A stretch of 40,657 nucleotides of DNA from DASWVC01 sp036401335 (GTDB lineage Bacteria; Verrucomicrobiota; Verrucomicrobiia; Chthoniobacterales; JAFAMB01): positions 1-40,657 of the forward strand of contig DASWVC010000141.1 of assembly GCA_036401335.1 (NCBI GenBank), given 5' to 3'. The notes under the pieces are model-generated. The model was given only the letters and a program-made list of their open reading frames with translations. It did not search any database and was not told where the DNA came from. The translations under genes were made by a program, and so were the position numbers. Below are positions 8,161 through 15,685 of this stretch, piece after piece (the first letter of the stretch is position 1; every line of letters starts with the position of its first letter).

Positions 8161-10461
8161 ATGGAGCTTGAGCGCGCCAAAATCACGGTGCGGGGCGCTG
8201 TGCAAGGCGTCGGTTTTCGCCCGCACGTTTACCGCCTGGCGACCGAATTGGGCCTGCAAGGCTGGGTCGTAAACTCCTCAGCCGGGGTCTTGATCGAGGT
8301 TGAAGGTGCGCCCGGCCCGCTTCGGCATTTTCTGCTGCGCCTCGAACAGGAGAAGCCGCCGCGCGCAGTGCTCCAGGGGGTTGAATGTTCTATTCTTGAC
8401 CCGGTCGGCTACGAAGGCTTCAGCATTCGCTTCAGTGATGACCACGGACCAAAAACAGTTCTGATACTGCCGGACGTGGCCACCTGCGCCGATTGCCTGC
8501 AGGAGGTGTTTGAACCGAAGAACCGCCGGTACGGCTACCCGTTCACGAATTGCACGAACTGCGGGCCCCGGTTCAGTATTCTTGAGGCTTTGCCGTACGA
8601 TCGCCCGAACACGTCCATGCGGGCGTTCAGTCTGTGCGCGGACTGCGCCCGGGAGTACCACGACCCGCGGGACCGCCGTTTCCACGCTCAGCCGAATGCG
8701 TGTCCCCGATGCGGCCCCCAGCTGGAGGCGTGGGACTCGGACGGGAAAATTCGAGCGCAGGGTCCCGATGCATTGGATCACGCGGTCAAGGCCGTGCGCG
8801 AGGGCAAGATCCTCGCGTTAAAGGGAGTAGGGGGCTTTCAACTCCTCGTGGATGCCACCAGCGAACGCGCCGTCGCCACGCTGCGTGAACGCAAGCATCG
8901 CGAAGAAAAGCCTTTTGCATTGATGTACCCGTCGCTGGAACGCACACGGGAGGATTGTGCCGTGTCGGCCCTGGAAGCGCGGCTGCTGTGCTCCCCGGAG
9001 GCGCCCATCGTGCTCCTGGAGCGCCGCACCGACAAGACGCAGCTGGCTCCGTCGGCTGCGCCTCGCAACCCCTCGCTTGGCGTCATGCTGCCCTACAGCC
9101 CGCTGCACCACCTGTTGGTTCGAGCGCTCGGACGCCCCCTGGTTGCCACGAGCGGCAACCTGAACGCCGAGCCGATGTGCACCGACAACGGGGAAGCCCG
9201 GCAACGCCTGCGCTGCATCGCGGACGCCTTCCTGGTCCACAATCGGCCGATCGTGCGGGCAGTGGACGATTCGGTTGTGCGCGTGGTCCGCGAGCGTGAA
9301 CTCGTCCTGAGGCGGGCGCGCGGTTACGCGCCCCTGCCGGTGCACGTGTCCGGGCCGCTGCCCTGCGTGCTGGCCGTGGGCGCCCAGCTCAAGAATGCCA
9401 TTGCGTTGAGCGTTGGGTCGGAAGTTTTTCTCAGCCAGCACATCGGCGACCTGGAGCCCGGCCCGGCCTTGGCGGCGTTTTATCAGGTGGCCGCTGACCT
9501 GCCACGGTTGTACGAGGTCACGCCGGAGTTCATCGCCTGCGACCTGCAACCCGATTACGCGTCGACCGCCTATGCGTGGCAGCGGAAGGCGCCAGTGCAC
9601 CTGGTGCAACACCATTGGGCCCACGCGCTGGCCTGCATGGCGGAAAACGAACTGGATGGTCCTGCCTTGGCCGTGGTGTGGGACGGGATGGGCCTCGGCC
9701 TGGACGGCACGGTATGGGGCGGGGAGTTTCTGCTGTCCGAGGAGGACGCTTTCCAGCGCGTCGCCCACCTGCGCCCTTTTCGGCTGCCCGGTGGCGAGGC
9801 GGCCGTGCGGCAACCGCGCCGGGCTGCTCTCAGTGTGCTGTTTGAATGCGGCGGCGACCCGTTGATTCAGGACCAGACTTTGCCCCCGGTCCAAGGGTTG
9901 TCGAACACGGAATTGGCCATGATCCGGCAGATGCTCGCTGAAGGCTCAAATGCCTCGATGACCACGAGCGCGGGCCGCTTATTTGACGCAGTCGCTTCCC
10001 TCGTCGGCTTGCGCCAGGAGATCAGTTTTGAAGCACAGGCCGGCATGGAGCTGGAATTTGCGATCCAGCGGGGTGTGCCTGACGCCTACCCCTTTGAGGT
10101 GCACGGCGGTGAGCCCATGATGGTGGATTGGCGCCCAATGATCCGGCAGGTCGTCGCGGACCTTCGGGCGCACGCACCGGTTGGCCGGATCGTTGCCCGG
10201 TTCCACAACACCTTGGCGGAGATGGTGCTGGCGATCGCCCGGAGGGTCGAAGAGGAAAAGATCGTCCTCACCGGCGGCTGTTTTCAGAACCGTTACTTGA
10301 CGGAGCGCTGCGTGGACCTGCTGCGCTCGGCCGGGTTTCGACCGTACTGGCATCAACGGGTGCCGCCGAACGACGGCGGAATCGCCCTCGGCCAGGTAAT
10401 TGCAGCCGCCCGGTTTGCCAGGCAGCGCAGTGGCGCGATGCCGGAGAAGGCAGTCGTCTGA
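8161..10461 (+). CDS. hypF: Carbamoyltransferase HypF ([NiFe]-hydrogenase maturation)
   Basis: The protein has 766 residues from the ATG at 8161, with GGAG 7 bases upstream; longer in-frame starts precede the conserved N-terminus. Domain order is classical. An acylphosphatase domain comes first (about 3-90, GAVQGVGFRPHVYRLA). Two CxxC-x18-CxxC zinc fingers follow (CADC, CTNC, CADC, CPRC). Next is a YrdC-like domain (KGVGGFQLL, KPFALMYPSL), then a Kae1-like carbamoyltransferase region with HHWAHALACMAEN and DGTVWGGEF. HypF uses carbamoyl phosphate and ATP to carbamoylate the C-terminal cysteine of HypE, giving the cyanide ligands of the hydrogenase. No hypA-E or hydrogenase genes lie in this window, so it is either detached from its set or an orphan. 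Confidence 0.95.
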   Translation: MELERAKITVRGAVQGVGFRPHVYRLATELGLQGWVVNSSAGVLIEVEGAPGPLRHFLLRLEQEKPPRAVLQGVECSILDPVGYEGFSIRFSDDHGPKTVLILPDVATCADCLQEVFEPKNRRYGYPFTNCTNCGPRFSILEALPYDRPNTSMRAFSLCADCAREYHDPRDRRFHAQPNACPRCGPQLEAWDSDGKIRAQGPDALDHAVKAVREGKILALKGVGGFQLLVDATSERAVATLRERKHREEKPFALMYPSLERTREDCAVSALEARLLCSPEAPIVLLERRTDKTQLAPSAAPRNPSLGVMLPYSPLHHLLVRALGRPLVATSGNLNAEPMCTDNGEARQRLRCIADAFLVHNRPIVRAVDDSVVRVVRERELVLRRARGYAPLPVHVSGPLPCVLAVGAQLKNAIALSVGSEVFLSQHIGDLEPGPALAAFYQVAADLPRLYEVTPEFIACDLQPDYASTAYAWQRKAPVHLVQHHWAHALACMAENELDGPALAVVWDGMGLGLDGTVWGGEFLLSEEDAFQRVAHLRPFRLPGGEAAVRQPRRAALSVLFECGGDPLIQDQTLPPVQGLSNTELAMIRQMLAEGSNASMTTSAGRLFDAVASLVGLRQEISFEAQAGMELEFAIQRGVPDAYPFEVHGGEPMMVDWRPMIRQVVADLRAHAPVGRIVARFHNTLAEMVLAIARRVEEEKIVLTGGCFQNRYLTERCVDLLRSAGFRPYWHQRVPPNDGGIALGQVIAAARFARQRSGAMPEKAVV

Positions 10462-10494
10462 ACTACAGTGACCGGGTCGAAGAACCGTCGCGCG

Positions 10495-11034
10495 TTAAAC
10501 GTTAATGTTGCCCCGGCCAGCGGGCGCACCCTTCGGATCAGCGGCGATCGGCCTTCCTTCGGATCGCCTTTGTAACCGGCGATCCAGGAAGGCGTCCAGG
10601 GAAAATTTGCCGGGTCCAAATACAAGAACGATCAGCGCGGCAAACAGAAACGGAAACGGGTCAGCCTTCACAAACTTGTCCGGATCACTTAAAGTGTTCG
10701 ACAGCGCCTCGAAGTCTGCTGTGAAGTAAGCAACGGCCATCGAGACCACAATGAGAAGGGACAGGGGCCGAGAGGCCAGTCCTACCATCAGCAACAAGCT
10801 GCCAAAGCATTCAAGTGAACCTATAAAGTAGGCGTTCACCGTAGGCAGCGGGATTCCGAGGCTGGCGAAGAACTCAGACGCTTTTCCAATGTTCAACAGT
10901 TTGCCTTTGCCGGTGAGAAAAAGCTGCCAGAAAAAGTAAAGGCGTAGCACGAGTAGAAAGGGTGATTGCAGAGCGCTGCTCGCGGCGGCCAGCAGCCCGT
11001 AAAGGCGGCGGAGTTGATCAATTGGCATGTTCAT
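10495..11034 (-). CDS. DoxX-family membrane protein (bufferin-locus associated)
   Basis: The protein has 179 residues with four hydrophobic segments and the DoxX-type pattern (PFLLVLRLYFFWQLFLTGKGKL near residues 25-46, then FIGSLECFGSLLLMVGLASR). DoxX proteins are small inner-membrane proteins of debated function, some tied to thiol or copper handling. DoxX genes are recurrent members of DUF692/MNIO operons such as gig, hvf and buf, where they act with the modified peptide. Here the gene diverges from the peptide-enzyme genes across 511 bases instead of following them. The start could be ATG at 11034 or at 11028. Neither has a good Shine-Dalgarno sequence. Confidence 0.85.
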   Translation of the reverse strand: MNMPIDQLRRLYGLLAAASSALQSPFLLVLRLYFFWQLFLTGKGKLLNIGKASEFFASLGIPLPTVNAYFIGSLECFGSLLLMVGLASRPLSLLIVVSMAVAYFTADFEALSNTLSDPDKFVKADPFPFLFAALIVLVFGPGKFSLDAFLDRRLQRRSEGRPIAADPKGAPAGRGNINV

Positions 11035-11545
11035 GATCGGAGGTAGCGCATCGGTTCAGCGCCGGTCAGTCTGGCTCCCCTCGCAGGCACCGAGGCGCCT
11101 CAGCACACAATGGTACATTGGATGGGTCGACAAGCCGGGCTGACGATCGCAGACGCGGAGGCGTTTACTCCCATTAGTCGGGGAGCGCTTTGATTCCTTA
11201 CAGGTGTGCAAACGGCCGCCGTGCAGCGCGTGAACTGGCCAGGTGTTTGTGGAGAGAAGGCCCGGTCTGTTGACGAAGTGTAAGGATCTTTTCGCTGCCA
11301 CGACTTATGAGCAGATCGGCGCCGCGCATGGAGAGGACAGGGATGAGCACGGCAACGCCGAGGTTCAAACAAATCACCTTCAGGAATGCAAAAACTTTTG
11401 TCCTCAGGGAATAGAGGCAGACAAACTTTCTCTGATTATGCAGGAGCGTGAACAAGACGGCTGGCCCAGGCTTTCTGCAGGGCTTGCCGGAACGTGCGAT
11501 CCGCACCCAGAGAAGACCAGACAACCCAAACAACGTAATCAATTC
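11035..11545. other. Divergent control region doxX / Cys-rich peptide
   Basis: This 511-base gap separates the DoxX gene from the peptide gene and must hold the promoters for both. A perfect 10-bp palindrome GAGGCGCCTC lies at 11092-11101, 58 bases upstream of the doxX start, and is a possible operator. A weakly hydrophobic open frame on the minus strand (11198-11542, TTG start) looks like chance. The long leader before the peptide gene could be regulatory, but I see no known riboswitch. Confidence 0.4.
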
Positions 11546-11809
11546 ATGAAATCATCCAGAGCAGTCATCACCGGAGCGGCCGTGGCCGGCCTCTTGACCG
11601 GATCCTTTGCGGCGCGCGCCTCGGCCGCGAGTGTGTCGGTCCAACCCGGCACCTCCCTTCAGATCGCCGCGGACGACGCCGCCGGCAAGCACGCGTGCAA
11701 AGGTCAGAACGCCTGCAAGGGCCAGGGCGGTGGTAAAAATCCTGGCAAGAACTCCTGCAAAGGCAAAGGGGGCTGCGCGACGGACGGCAGCAAGCCAAAC
11801 CCGGCCTGA
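11546..11809 (+). CDS. Secreted Cys-rich peptide precursor (BufA2-like, MNIO substrate)
   Basis: The precursor has 87 residues. Residues 1-27 look like a Sec signal peptide (MKSSRAVITGAAVAGLLTGS, then an Ala-rich cleavage region ending ARASA). The mature part is rich in Lys, Gly and Cys, with Cys51, Cys57, Cys71 and Cys77 in CKG-type contexts (HACKGQNACKGQGGG, NSCKGKGGCATDG). This pattern and the DUF692 enzyme just downstream match bufferin-type RiPP metallophores, whose cysteines are oxidised to thiooxazole or similar metal-binding groups and which sequester copper in the periplasm. The bufferin role is inferred from family resemblance. The start is the ATG at 11546, since longer frames would place the signal peptide internally. 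No Shine-Dalgarno sequence is evident. It is the first gene of the likely operon. Confidence 0.83.
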   Translation: MKSSRAVITGAAVAGLLTGSFAARASAASVSVQPGTSLQIAADDAAGKHACKGQNACKGQGGGKNPGKNSCKGKGGCATDGSKPNPA

Positions 11810-11831
11810 CGCCGGGCAACCGGGGCGGGCG

Positions 11832-11850
11832 GCCCGGGTTGCACCCGGGC
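11832..11850 (+). promoter_or_regulatory. Intercistronic hairpin between peptide and MNIO genes
   Basis: GCCCGGGT (11832-11839), a TGC loop and ACCCGGGC (11843-11850) form a perfect 8-bp GC-rich stem in the 76-base gap between the peptide stop and the enzyme start. There is no T-run after it. It is well placed to act as a partial terminator or an RNA-stabilising element that raises precursor over enzyme expression, which is common in RiPP operons. That role is inferred. Confidence 0.5.
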
Positions 11851-11885
11851 ACCCGCTTCCCCCAAGCTCTGCCTTTTCCGACACC

Positions 11886-12737
11886 ATGCCTGCAAATCCT
11901 TTCAACGGCTTCACCCAGTACGGCATCGGCCTCGGGCTGCGCGTGCCGCATTTCCGGCACATCTTGACCGAAAAACCGGTCGTCGATTGGTTTGAAATCA
12001 TTTCCGAAAATTTCATGGTCGACGGCGGCCGTCCCCTTGAAGTGCTCGACTCGATTCTCGAACAATACCGGGTGGTGCAGCACGGGGTGGCGATGTACTT
12101 CGGCTCGGCCGACAAGCTCAACCGCGATCACCTCCGGCGTTTGAAGCGGTTGATCAAACGGACGCAGACCCCCTGGCTTTCCGATCACCTTTGCTGGGGC
12201 AGCGTCGATGGACGTTACACCCATGACCTGCTGCCCATGCCGTACACGTTCGGCGTGGCGCGCCACACGGCCGAAAAGATTCGCGCCGCCCGCGACTACC
12301 TGGAAGTGCCAATCTGCGTGGAGAATGTGAGCAGCTACGCCGAGTACCACGCCTCCGAAATGACCGAATGGGAATTCCTGAGCGAGGTGGTCGAGCTGGC
12401 TGATTGCGGCATCCTGCTGGACGTCAACAATATCTACGTCTCTGCGCAGAACCATAACTTCAATCCTTACGATTACCTCGACCAGGTGCCCCACGACCGC
12501 GTCGGTCAGATCCACATTGCCGGCCATTCCAAGTTCGAGAAGTACACGCTCGACACCCACGACCACCCGGTGCTCGACCCGGTTTGGAAACTGTACGCGC
12601 ACGCCTTGGCAAAGGTCGGCCACACGGCCACCTTGCTCGAATGGGACGACCGCATTCCTTCCTTCGATGAAGTTCACCATGAAGCGCTTAAAGCCAACCA
12701 ATTCCGAGACCAACACCTCGCCTCAACCCCCGCGTAA
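11886..12737 (+). CDS. DUF692 multinuclear non-heme iron oxidase (MNIO, BufB/MbnB-like)
   Basis: The protein has 283 residues and spans the whole DUF692 TIM-barrel family. It starts with a GIGLGLR strand and contains the conserved polar residues expected to bind two or three irons: His66 (VVQHGVAM), His101 (LSDHLCW), Glu146 (VENVSSY), Asp179 with Asn181/182 (LLDVNNIY), His210 and His214 (HIAGHS), Asp223/His225 (DTHDH) and Glu252 (LLEWDD). MNIO enzymes oxidise cysteine side chains in a partner peptide using oxygen, as in methanobactin and bufferin maturation. The likely substrate is the Cys-rich peptide 76 bases upstream. The 3' end overlaps the DUF2063 gene, suggesting translational coupling. 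Confidence 0.92.
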   Translation: MPANPFNGFTQYGIGLGLRVPHFRHILTEKPVVDWFEIISENFMVDGGRPLEVLDSILEQYRVVQHGVAMYFGSADKLNRDHLRRLKRLIKRTQTPWLSDHLCWGSVDGRYTHDLLPMPYTFGVARHTAEKIRAARDYLEVPICVENVSSYAEYHASEMTEWEFLSEVVELADCGILLDVNNIYVSAQNHNFNPYDYLDQVPHDRVGQIHIAGHSKFEKYTLDTHDHPVLDPVWKLYAHALAKVGHTATLLEWDDRIPSFDEVHHEALKANQFRDQHLASTPA

Positions 12738-13653
12738 GGTAAATTCCCGGGCTCAGTTGCGGGAGTTGCAACGGGCGATGACCGCCGCGCTTTTTCGCCC
12801 GCTCACACCTCGGTTGGGCATGCAAAAACGTCGGCCGGACGGCGGGGACATGGAGATGTGGGCAAGCGGGTTCATCAAACCAAACGATCGATTAAGTTCG
12901 TTTGAGCGCCTCGAAATCTATAACCGTCAGTATTGGTTTCGCGTCCTGGACAGTCTCCATGAGGATTACCCCGGGTTGCGGACGGTGGTCGGGGAACGCA
13001 AATTCATGAGGTTAGCTATTGCTTACCTCGAGCGGTGCCCGTCCACCTCTTACAGTTTGCGCGACCTCGGGGGCCGGCTTGAGGCATTAGTGCGCGCGGA
13101 GCCAAAGTGGGTCGCGCCCCGGTCGGAACTGGCCTTGGACATGATCCGCTTCGAATGGGCGCAGGTCGTCGCCTTTGATGGACCCGCGCAACCGTTGATT
13201 TTGCCCGATGACGTCCTGGACGCCTCGCCGGGCGAGTTGCGCCTCGGCCTCCAACCGTATTTGTCGTTGCTCGACCTGAACCACCCGGTGGACGAGTTTC
13301 TCGCGGCGCTTAAAACGCATGAGTCCGATGGTTTGCGCGACGAAGCTAGCAACGCCTTTGATTCCGGACCGAAAACCATGCCGGGCCGCCGCAGTGTTCG
13401 CTTGCCAAAGCCACAAAAGGTCTACCTTGCCGTCCACCGCCATCATAACGTGCTTTACTACAAGCGCCTGGATCCGGCTGCGTACGCGATCCTGAGCGCT
13501 CTGAACCGCGGGGCACCGCTGGAAACGGCGTGCGGGAAGGCGTTGGATGCAAGCCCGCAAGGCAGCGTGGATTGGCCGGTGCAGATCAAAGAATGGTTCG
13601 ACGTCTGGTCGGCGCTCGGCTGGTTTTGCCACCCGCCTGAGCCACCGCGGTAA
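12667..13653 (+). CDS. DUF2063 partner protein (BufC-like)
   Basis: The protein has 328 residues from the ATG at 12667; an alternative ATG lies at 12679. It overlaps the MNIO gene by about 60-70 bases. The N-terminal half (about residues 30-130) matches the DUF2063 DNA-binding-like helical domain, with LRELQRAMTAALFRPLT and an ERLEIYNRQYWFRVLDSL segment typical of the family. The C-terminal half resembles the recognition part seen in MNIO partners (YLAVHRHHNVLYYKRLDPAAY). These partners bind the precursor peptide and present it to the DUF692 enzyme, so this is probably a subunit of a modifying complex. The first about 25 residues are not conserved in character and may not be translated. Confidence 0.86.
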   Translation: MKFTMKRLKPTNSETNTSPQPPRKVNSRAQLRELQRAMTAALFRPLTPRLGMQKRRPDGGDMEMWASGFIKPNDRLSSFERLEIYNRQYWFRVLDSLHEDYPGLRTVVGERKFMRLAIAYLERCPSTSYSLRDLGGRLEALVRAEPKWVAPRSELALDMIRFEWAQVVAFDGPAQPLILPDDVLDASPGELRLGLQPYLSLLDLNHPVDEFLAALKTHESDGLRDEASNAFDSGPKTMPGRRSVRLPKPQKVYLAVHRHHNVLYYKRLDPAAYAILSALNRGAPLETACGKALDASPQGSVDWPVQIKEWFDVWSALGWFCHPPEPPR

Positions 13654-13658
13654 GCGCG

Positions 13659-14693
13659 ATGGCCCGGGCTGTCCAATGGCTCGTTACGGGCCTTCCGAAG
13701 TCGCCGTGCTTACCGGCGTTGTGCCGGCAGATCCGGAACTTTCAACGGCCGTTAACCTTGCTGACTGCGGTCGGCGTGACGAGCCTTGGGCTCCTCGGCT
13801 TCGCCGATGCGCGGAGGCCCGACCAACTCCAGGTCGGTGGCGCTGACATCAAGGTGCATTTTGATTCTGGACCGTCCGAATCCCTTCGGCGATTGATCCT
13901 CCGCCGAATCGCGCTTTCGGGCAGGGCCGTAGCTGCCTACTACCGGCATTACCCGGTCGGCGCCGTCAACATCCAGATTAGCCTTCACCACGGCCGCGGG
14001 GTCAGCTCCGGGCGTGCGATTGGAACACCCACCGCCCACCTCTACCTCTCGGTGGGACGCGAGAGCACCGAGCCAGATTTCGCCGCGGACTGGGTGACGA
14101 CCCACGAGATGGTGCACCTGGCGTTTCCTTCCGTGGAGGAGGACCACCATTGGATTGAGGAAGGCCTCGCGACCTACGTCGAGCCGATCGCGCGCGCGCG
14201 CATCGGCGAGCTTTCTCCCCAGAAGGTCTGGGGTGACATGGTCGATGGGATGCCACAGGGGCTGCCTCAGCCCGAAGATCACGGCCTTGACCTCACGCAC
14301 ACCTGGGGCCGCACCTATTGGGGCGGGGCGCTGTTTTGCTTGCTTGCCGACGTGGAGATCCGCAAGCGGACGAGCAACCAGAAAGGACTCGAAGACGCCT
14401 TGCAAGGGATCTTGGAGGCAGGCGGAAACATCGAGGCGGAATGGCCGCTGACGCGGGCTTTGCAGACCGCGGATCGCGCGGCGGGCGCATCGGTCCTCGA
14501 ACCACTTTACGAAGCCATGAAAGCCGCTCCGGTTGCGCCGGACCTGGGCGAGCTGTGGCGGACGCTCGGCGTGAAGCGGCGCACAGGGGAAATCGTGTTC
14601 GATGATTCCGCGCCGCTAGCCGCAATCCGCCGGGCGATCACCGACCTTGCTGAAAATGCCACAAGCCGAAAAACGAAAAGGTACCACCCTTGA
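13659..14693 (+). CDS. Secreted or membrane-anchored HExxH zinc metallopeptidase
   Basis: The protein has 344 residues. A hydrophobic segment at about 31-48 (PLTLLTAVGVTSLGLLGF) looks like a signal or anchor. The catalytic core has HEMVH at 149-153 (His149, Glu150, His153) and Glu168 in WIEEGLATY, the spacing of a gluzincin peptidase (peptidase MA/M61-like). A WGRTYWGGALFCLLAD helix follows, as in that group. The gene begins 5 bases after the DUF2063 stop codon, so co-translation with the bufferin-like genes is likely. A role in trimming the secreted peptide or another envelope protein is a guess. A decayed copy of its C-terminal part lies at 17391-17477, showing that a paralogue once existed here. 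Confidence 0.75.
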   Translation: MARAVQWLVTGLPKSPCLPALCRQIRNFQRPLTLLTAVGVTSLGLLGFADARRPDQLQVGGADIKVHFDSGPSESLRRLILRRIALSGRAVAAYYRHYPVGAVNIQISLHHGRGVSSGRAIGTPTAHLYLSVGRESTEPDFAADWVTTHEMVHLAFPSVEEDHHWIEEGLATYVEPIARARIGELSPQKVWGDMVDGMPQGLPQPEDHGLDLTHTWGRTYWGGALFCLLADVEIRKRTSNQKGLEDALQGILEAGGNIEAEWPLTRALQTADRAAGASVLEPLYEAMKAAPVAPDLGELWRTLGVKRRTGEIVFDDSAPLAAIRRAITDLAENATSRKTKRYHP

Positions 14694-14717
14694 GAAACGC
14701 AGAGAAGAACCGCCGTT

Positions 14718-14850
14718 AGTGGTAAAGACGAGCAAGACTTTATCGACCTCTTTGACCTGGGTGCGCATTCACTTGGGCAAGCCCTCCTTGGGGTCTTGCA
14801 CGTATTGGTCGATCCAGGCATCGATCCCGTTCTTCCAGAGCGGACCCACC
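14718..14850 (-). pseudogene. SEFIR/TIR-like domain remnant
   Basis: On the minus strand one frame reads KNGIDAWIDQYVQDPKEG, then LPK, a TGA stop at 14769-14771 where the family has a conserved Trp, and MRTQVKEVDKVLLVFT. This is the core of a bacterial SEFIR (TIR-related) domain, in which an acidic loop of the form IDQY-x-x-x-P-x-EGWPxWM is followed by a strand with a VLLV-type core. Upstream of it the frame is lost and no start is visible. I read this as a dead gene fragment. SEFIR domains occur in bacterial defence and signalling proteins, and the rest of this one is gone. Confidence 0.55.
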
Positions 14851-15014
14851 GATGCACGCCCGCTCAGTACTGCACTCGTTCCATGCGAGGTCATTTACCT
14901 TGGCTAGGAAGCTCCTACCCAACTCGTTCAGCATCGTAAGTAAGCAGGCCTTGAACGCAGAAAAAAGGCTGGCCTTGTTCTCCCGTTGTTCGTACCCTAA
15001 AAAGCTCGCATCCA

Positions 15015-15515
15015 ATGAGTGAGCCTGATCAAAGGGGCAGCACTGGGCCAGGAAAAGGATGGTTTGCCGTTCTCATCGGCGCGATTGCCACCATTATCGT
15101 TGGTGCGATGGCAAATCCGGACGGCGCCTGGAAGTTGTGGACATTCATAAGGGGTGGACCGTCTCCAACCGCATTGGTAGCTGCCTTGCCGTCACCCACC
15201 CCGTCGTCTACTCCGACGGCAACTCCATCGGTGGACCTCCTCCGTGACGCTAATGCCGGTAACCGCGACGCCATGCGCGACCTAGGCCATTGGTACTATT
15301 ACGATAGGAGCGACGGCCATTACGAAAAGGCTGTCCAATGGTATCAAAAGGCCGCTGGTGCGGGCAGCGCGGTCGCCATGAACAACTTGGGCGGGTGTTA
15401 CGAAGAGGGCACGGGTGTCCGCAAGGATCGCAATCTGGCGCGCCAATGGTACCATGCGGCCGTTGCCGCCGGCTACACGCACGCCCAGGAAGCGCTCGCT
15501 CGTTTGGGTCCATGA
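15015..15515 (+). CDS. Sel1-repeat protein with N-terminal membrane anchor
   Basis: The protein has 166 residues. One transmembrane helix lies at about 16-33 (WFAVLIGAIATIIVGAMA), followed by a Pro/Ser/Thr-rich linker (about 48-72) and two Sel1-type helical repeats (about 75-165; EKAVQWYQKAAGAGSAVAM and RNLARQWYHAAVAAGYTHAQ). Sel1 repeats are protein-interaction scaffolds; the partner is unknown. The topology suggests the repeats face the periplasm, with the helix as a signal anchor. It is bracketed by pseudogenes and has no clear ribosome binding site, so it could be an isolated survivor of a larger lost system, but the frame is intact. Confidence 0.68.
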   Translation: MSEPDQRGSTGPGKGWFAVLIGAIATIIVGAMANPDGAWKLWTFIRGGPSPTALVAALPSPTPSSTPTATPSVDLLRDANAGNRDAMRDLGHWYYYDRSDGHYEKAVQWYQKAAGAGSAVAMNNLGGCYEEGTGVRKDRNLARQWYHAAVAAGYTHAQEALARLGP

Positions 15516-15685
15516 GAAGATGGGCCTGCTAAAACGGAAGGCCGTTACGTCGTAGTCCCAGGTGGCCGGCTGGTTGCACCCGTCACCCGTGAAAGCCCGG
15601 GTCCAACACATCCACACAGCTACACTTCACAAACATTTTGGCGATCGAAGACGATCAGCGCTGGCGTTTCACGCAGAACGAATTC
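15516..15685. other. Non-coding stretch
   Basis: No gene, repeat or hairpin of note is visible between the Sel1-repeat gene and the MFS remnant. It is probably leftover DNA of the decayed region. Confidence 0.4.

Noticed and set aside
8818..9894. 358-residue open frame opposite hypF
   Set aside because: No recognisable motif, and it lies wholly within the conserved YrdC and Kae1 parts of hypF on the other strand.
11198..11542. 114-residue hydrophobic minus-strand frame in the doxX/peptide gap
   Set aside because: TTG start, no ribosome site, no family resemblance. It may be chance, though it is the best candidate for a missed small membrane protein here.
11568..12716. 382-residue open frame opposite the MNIO gene
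   Set aside because: It mirrors the DUF692 codons and has no domain of its own.
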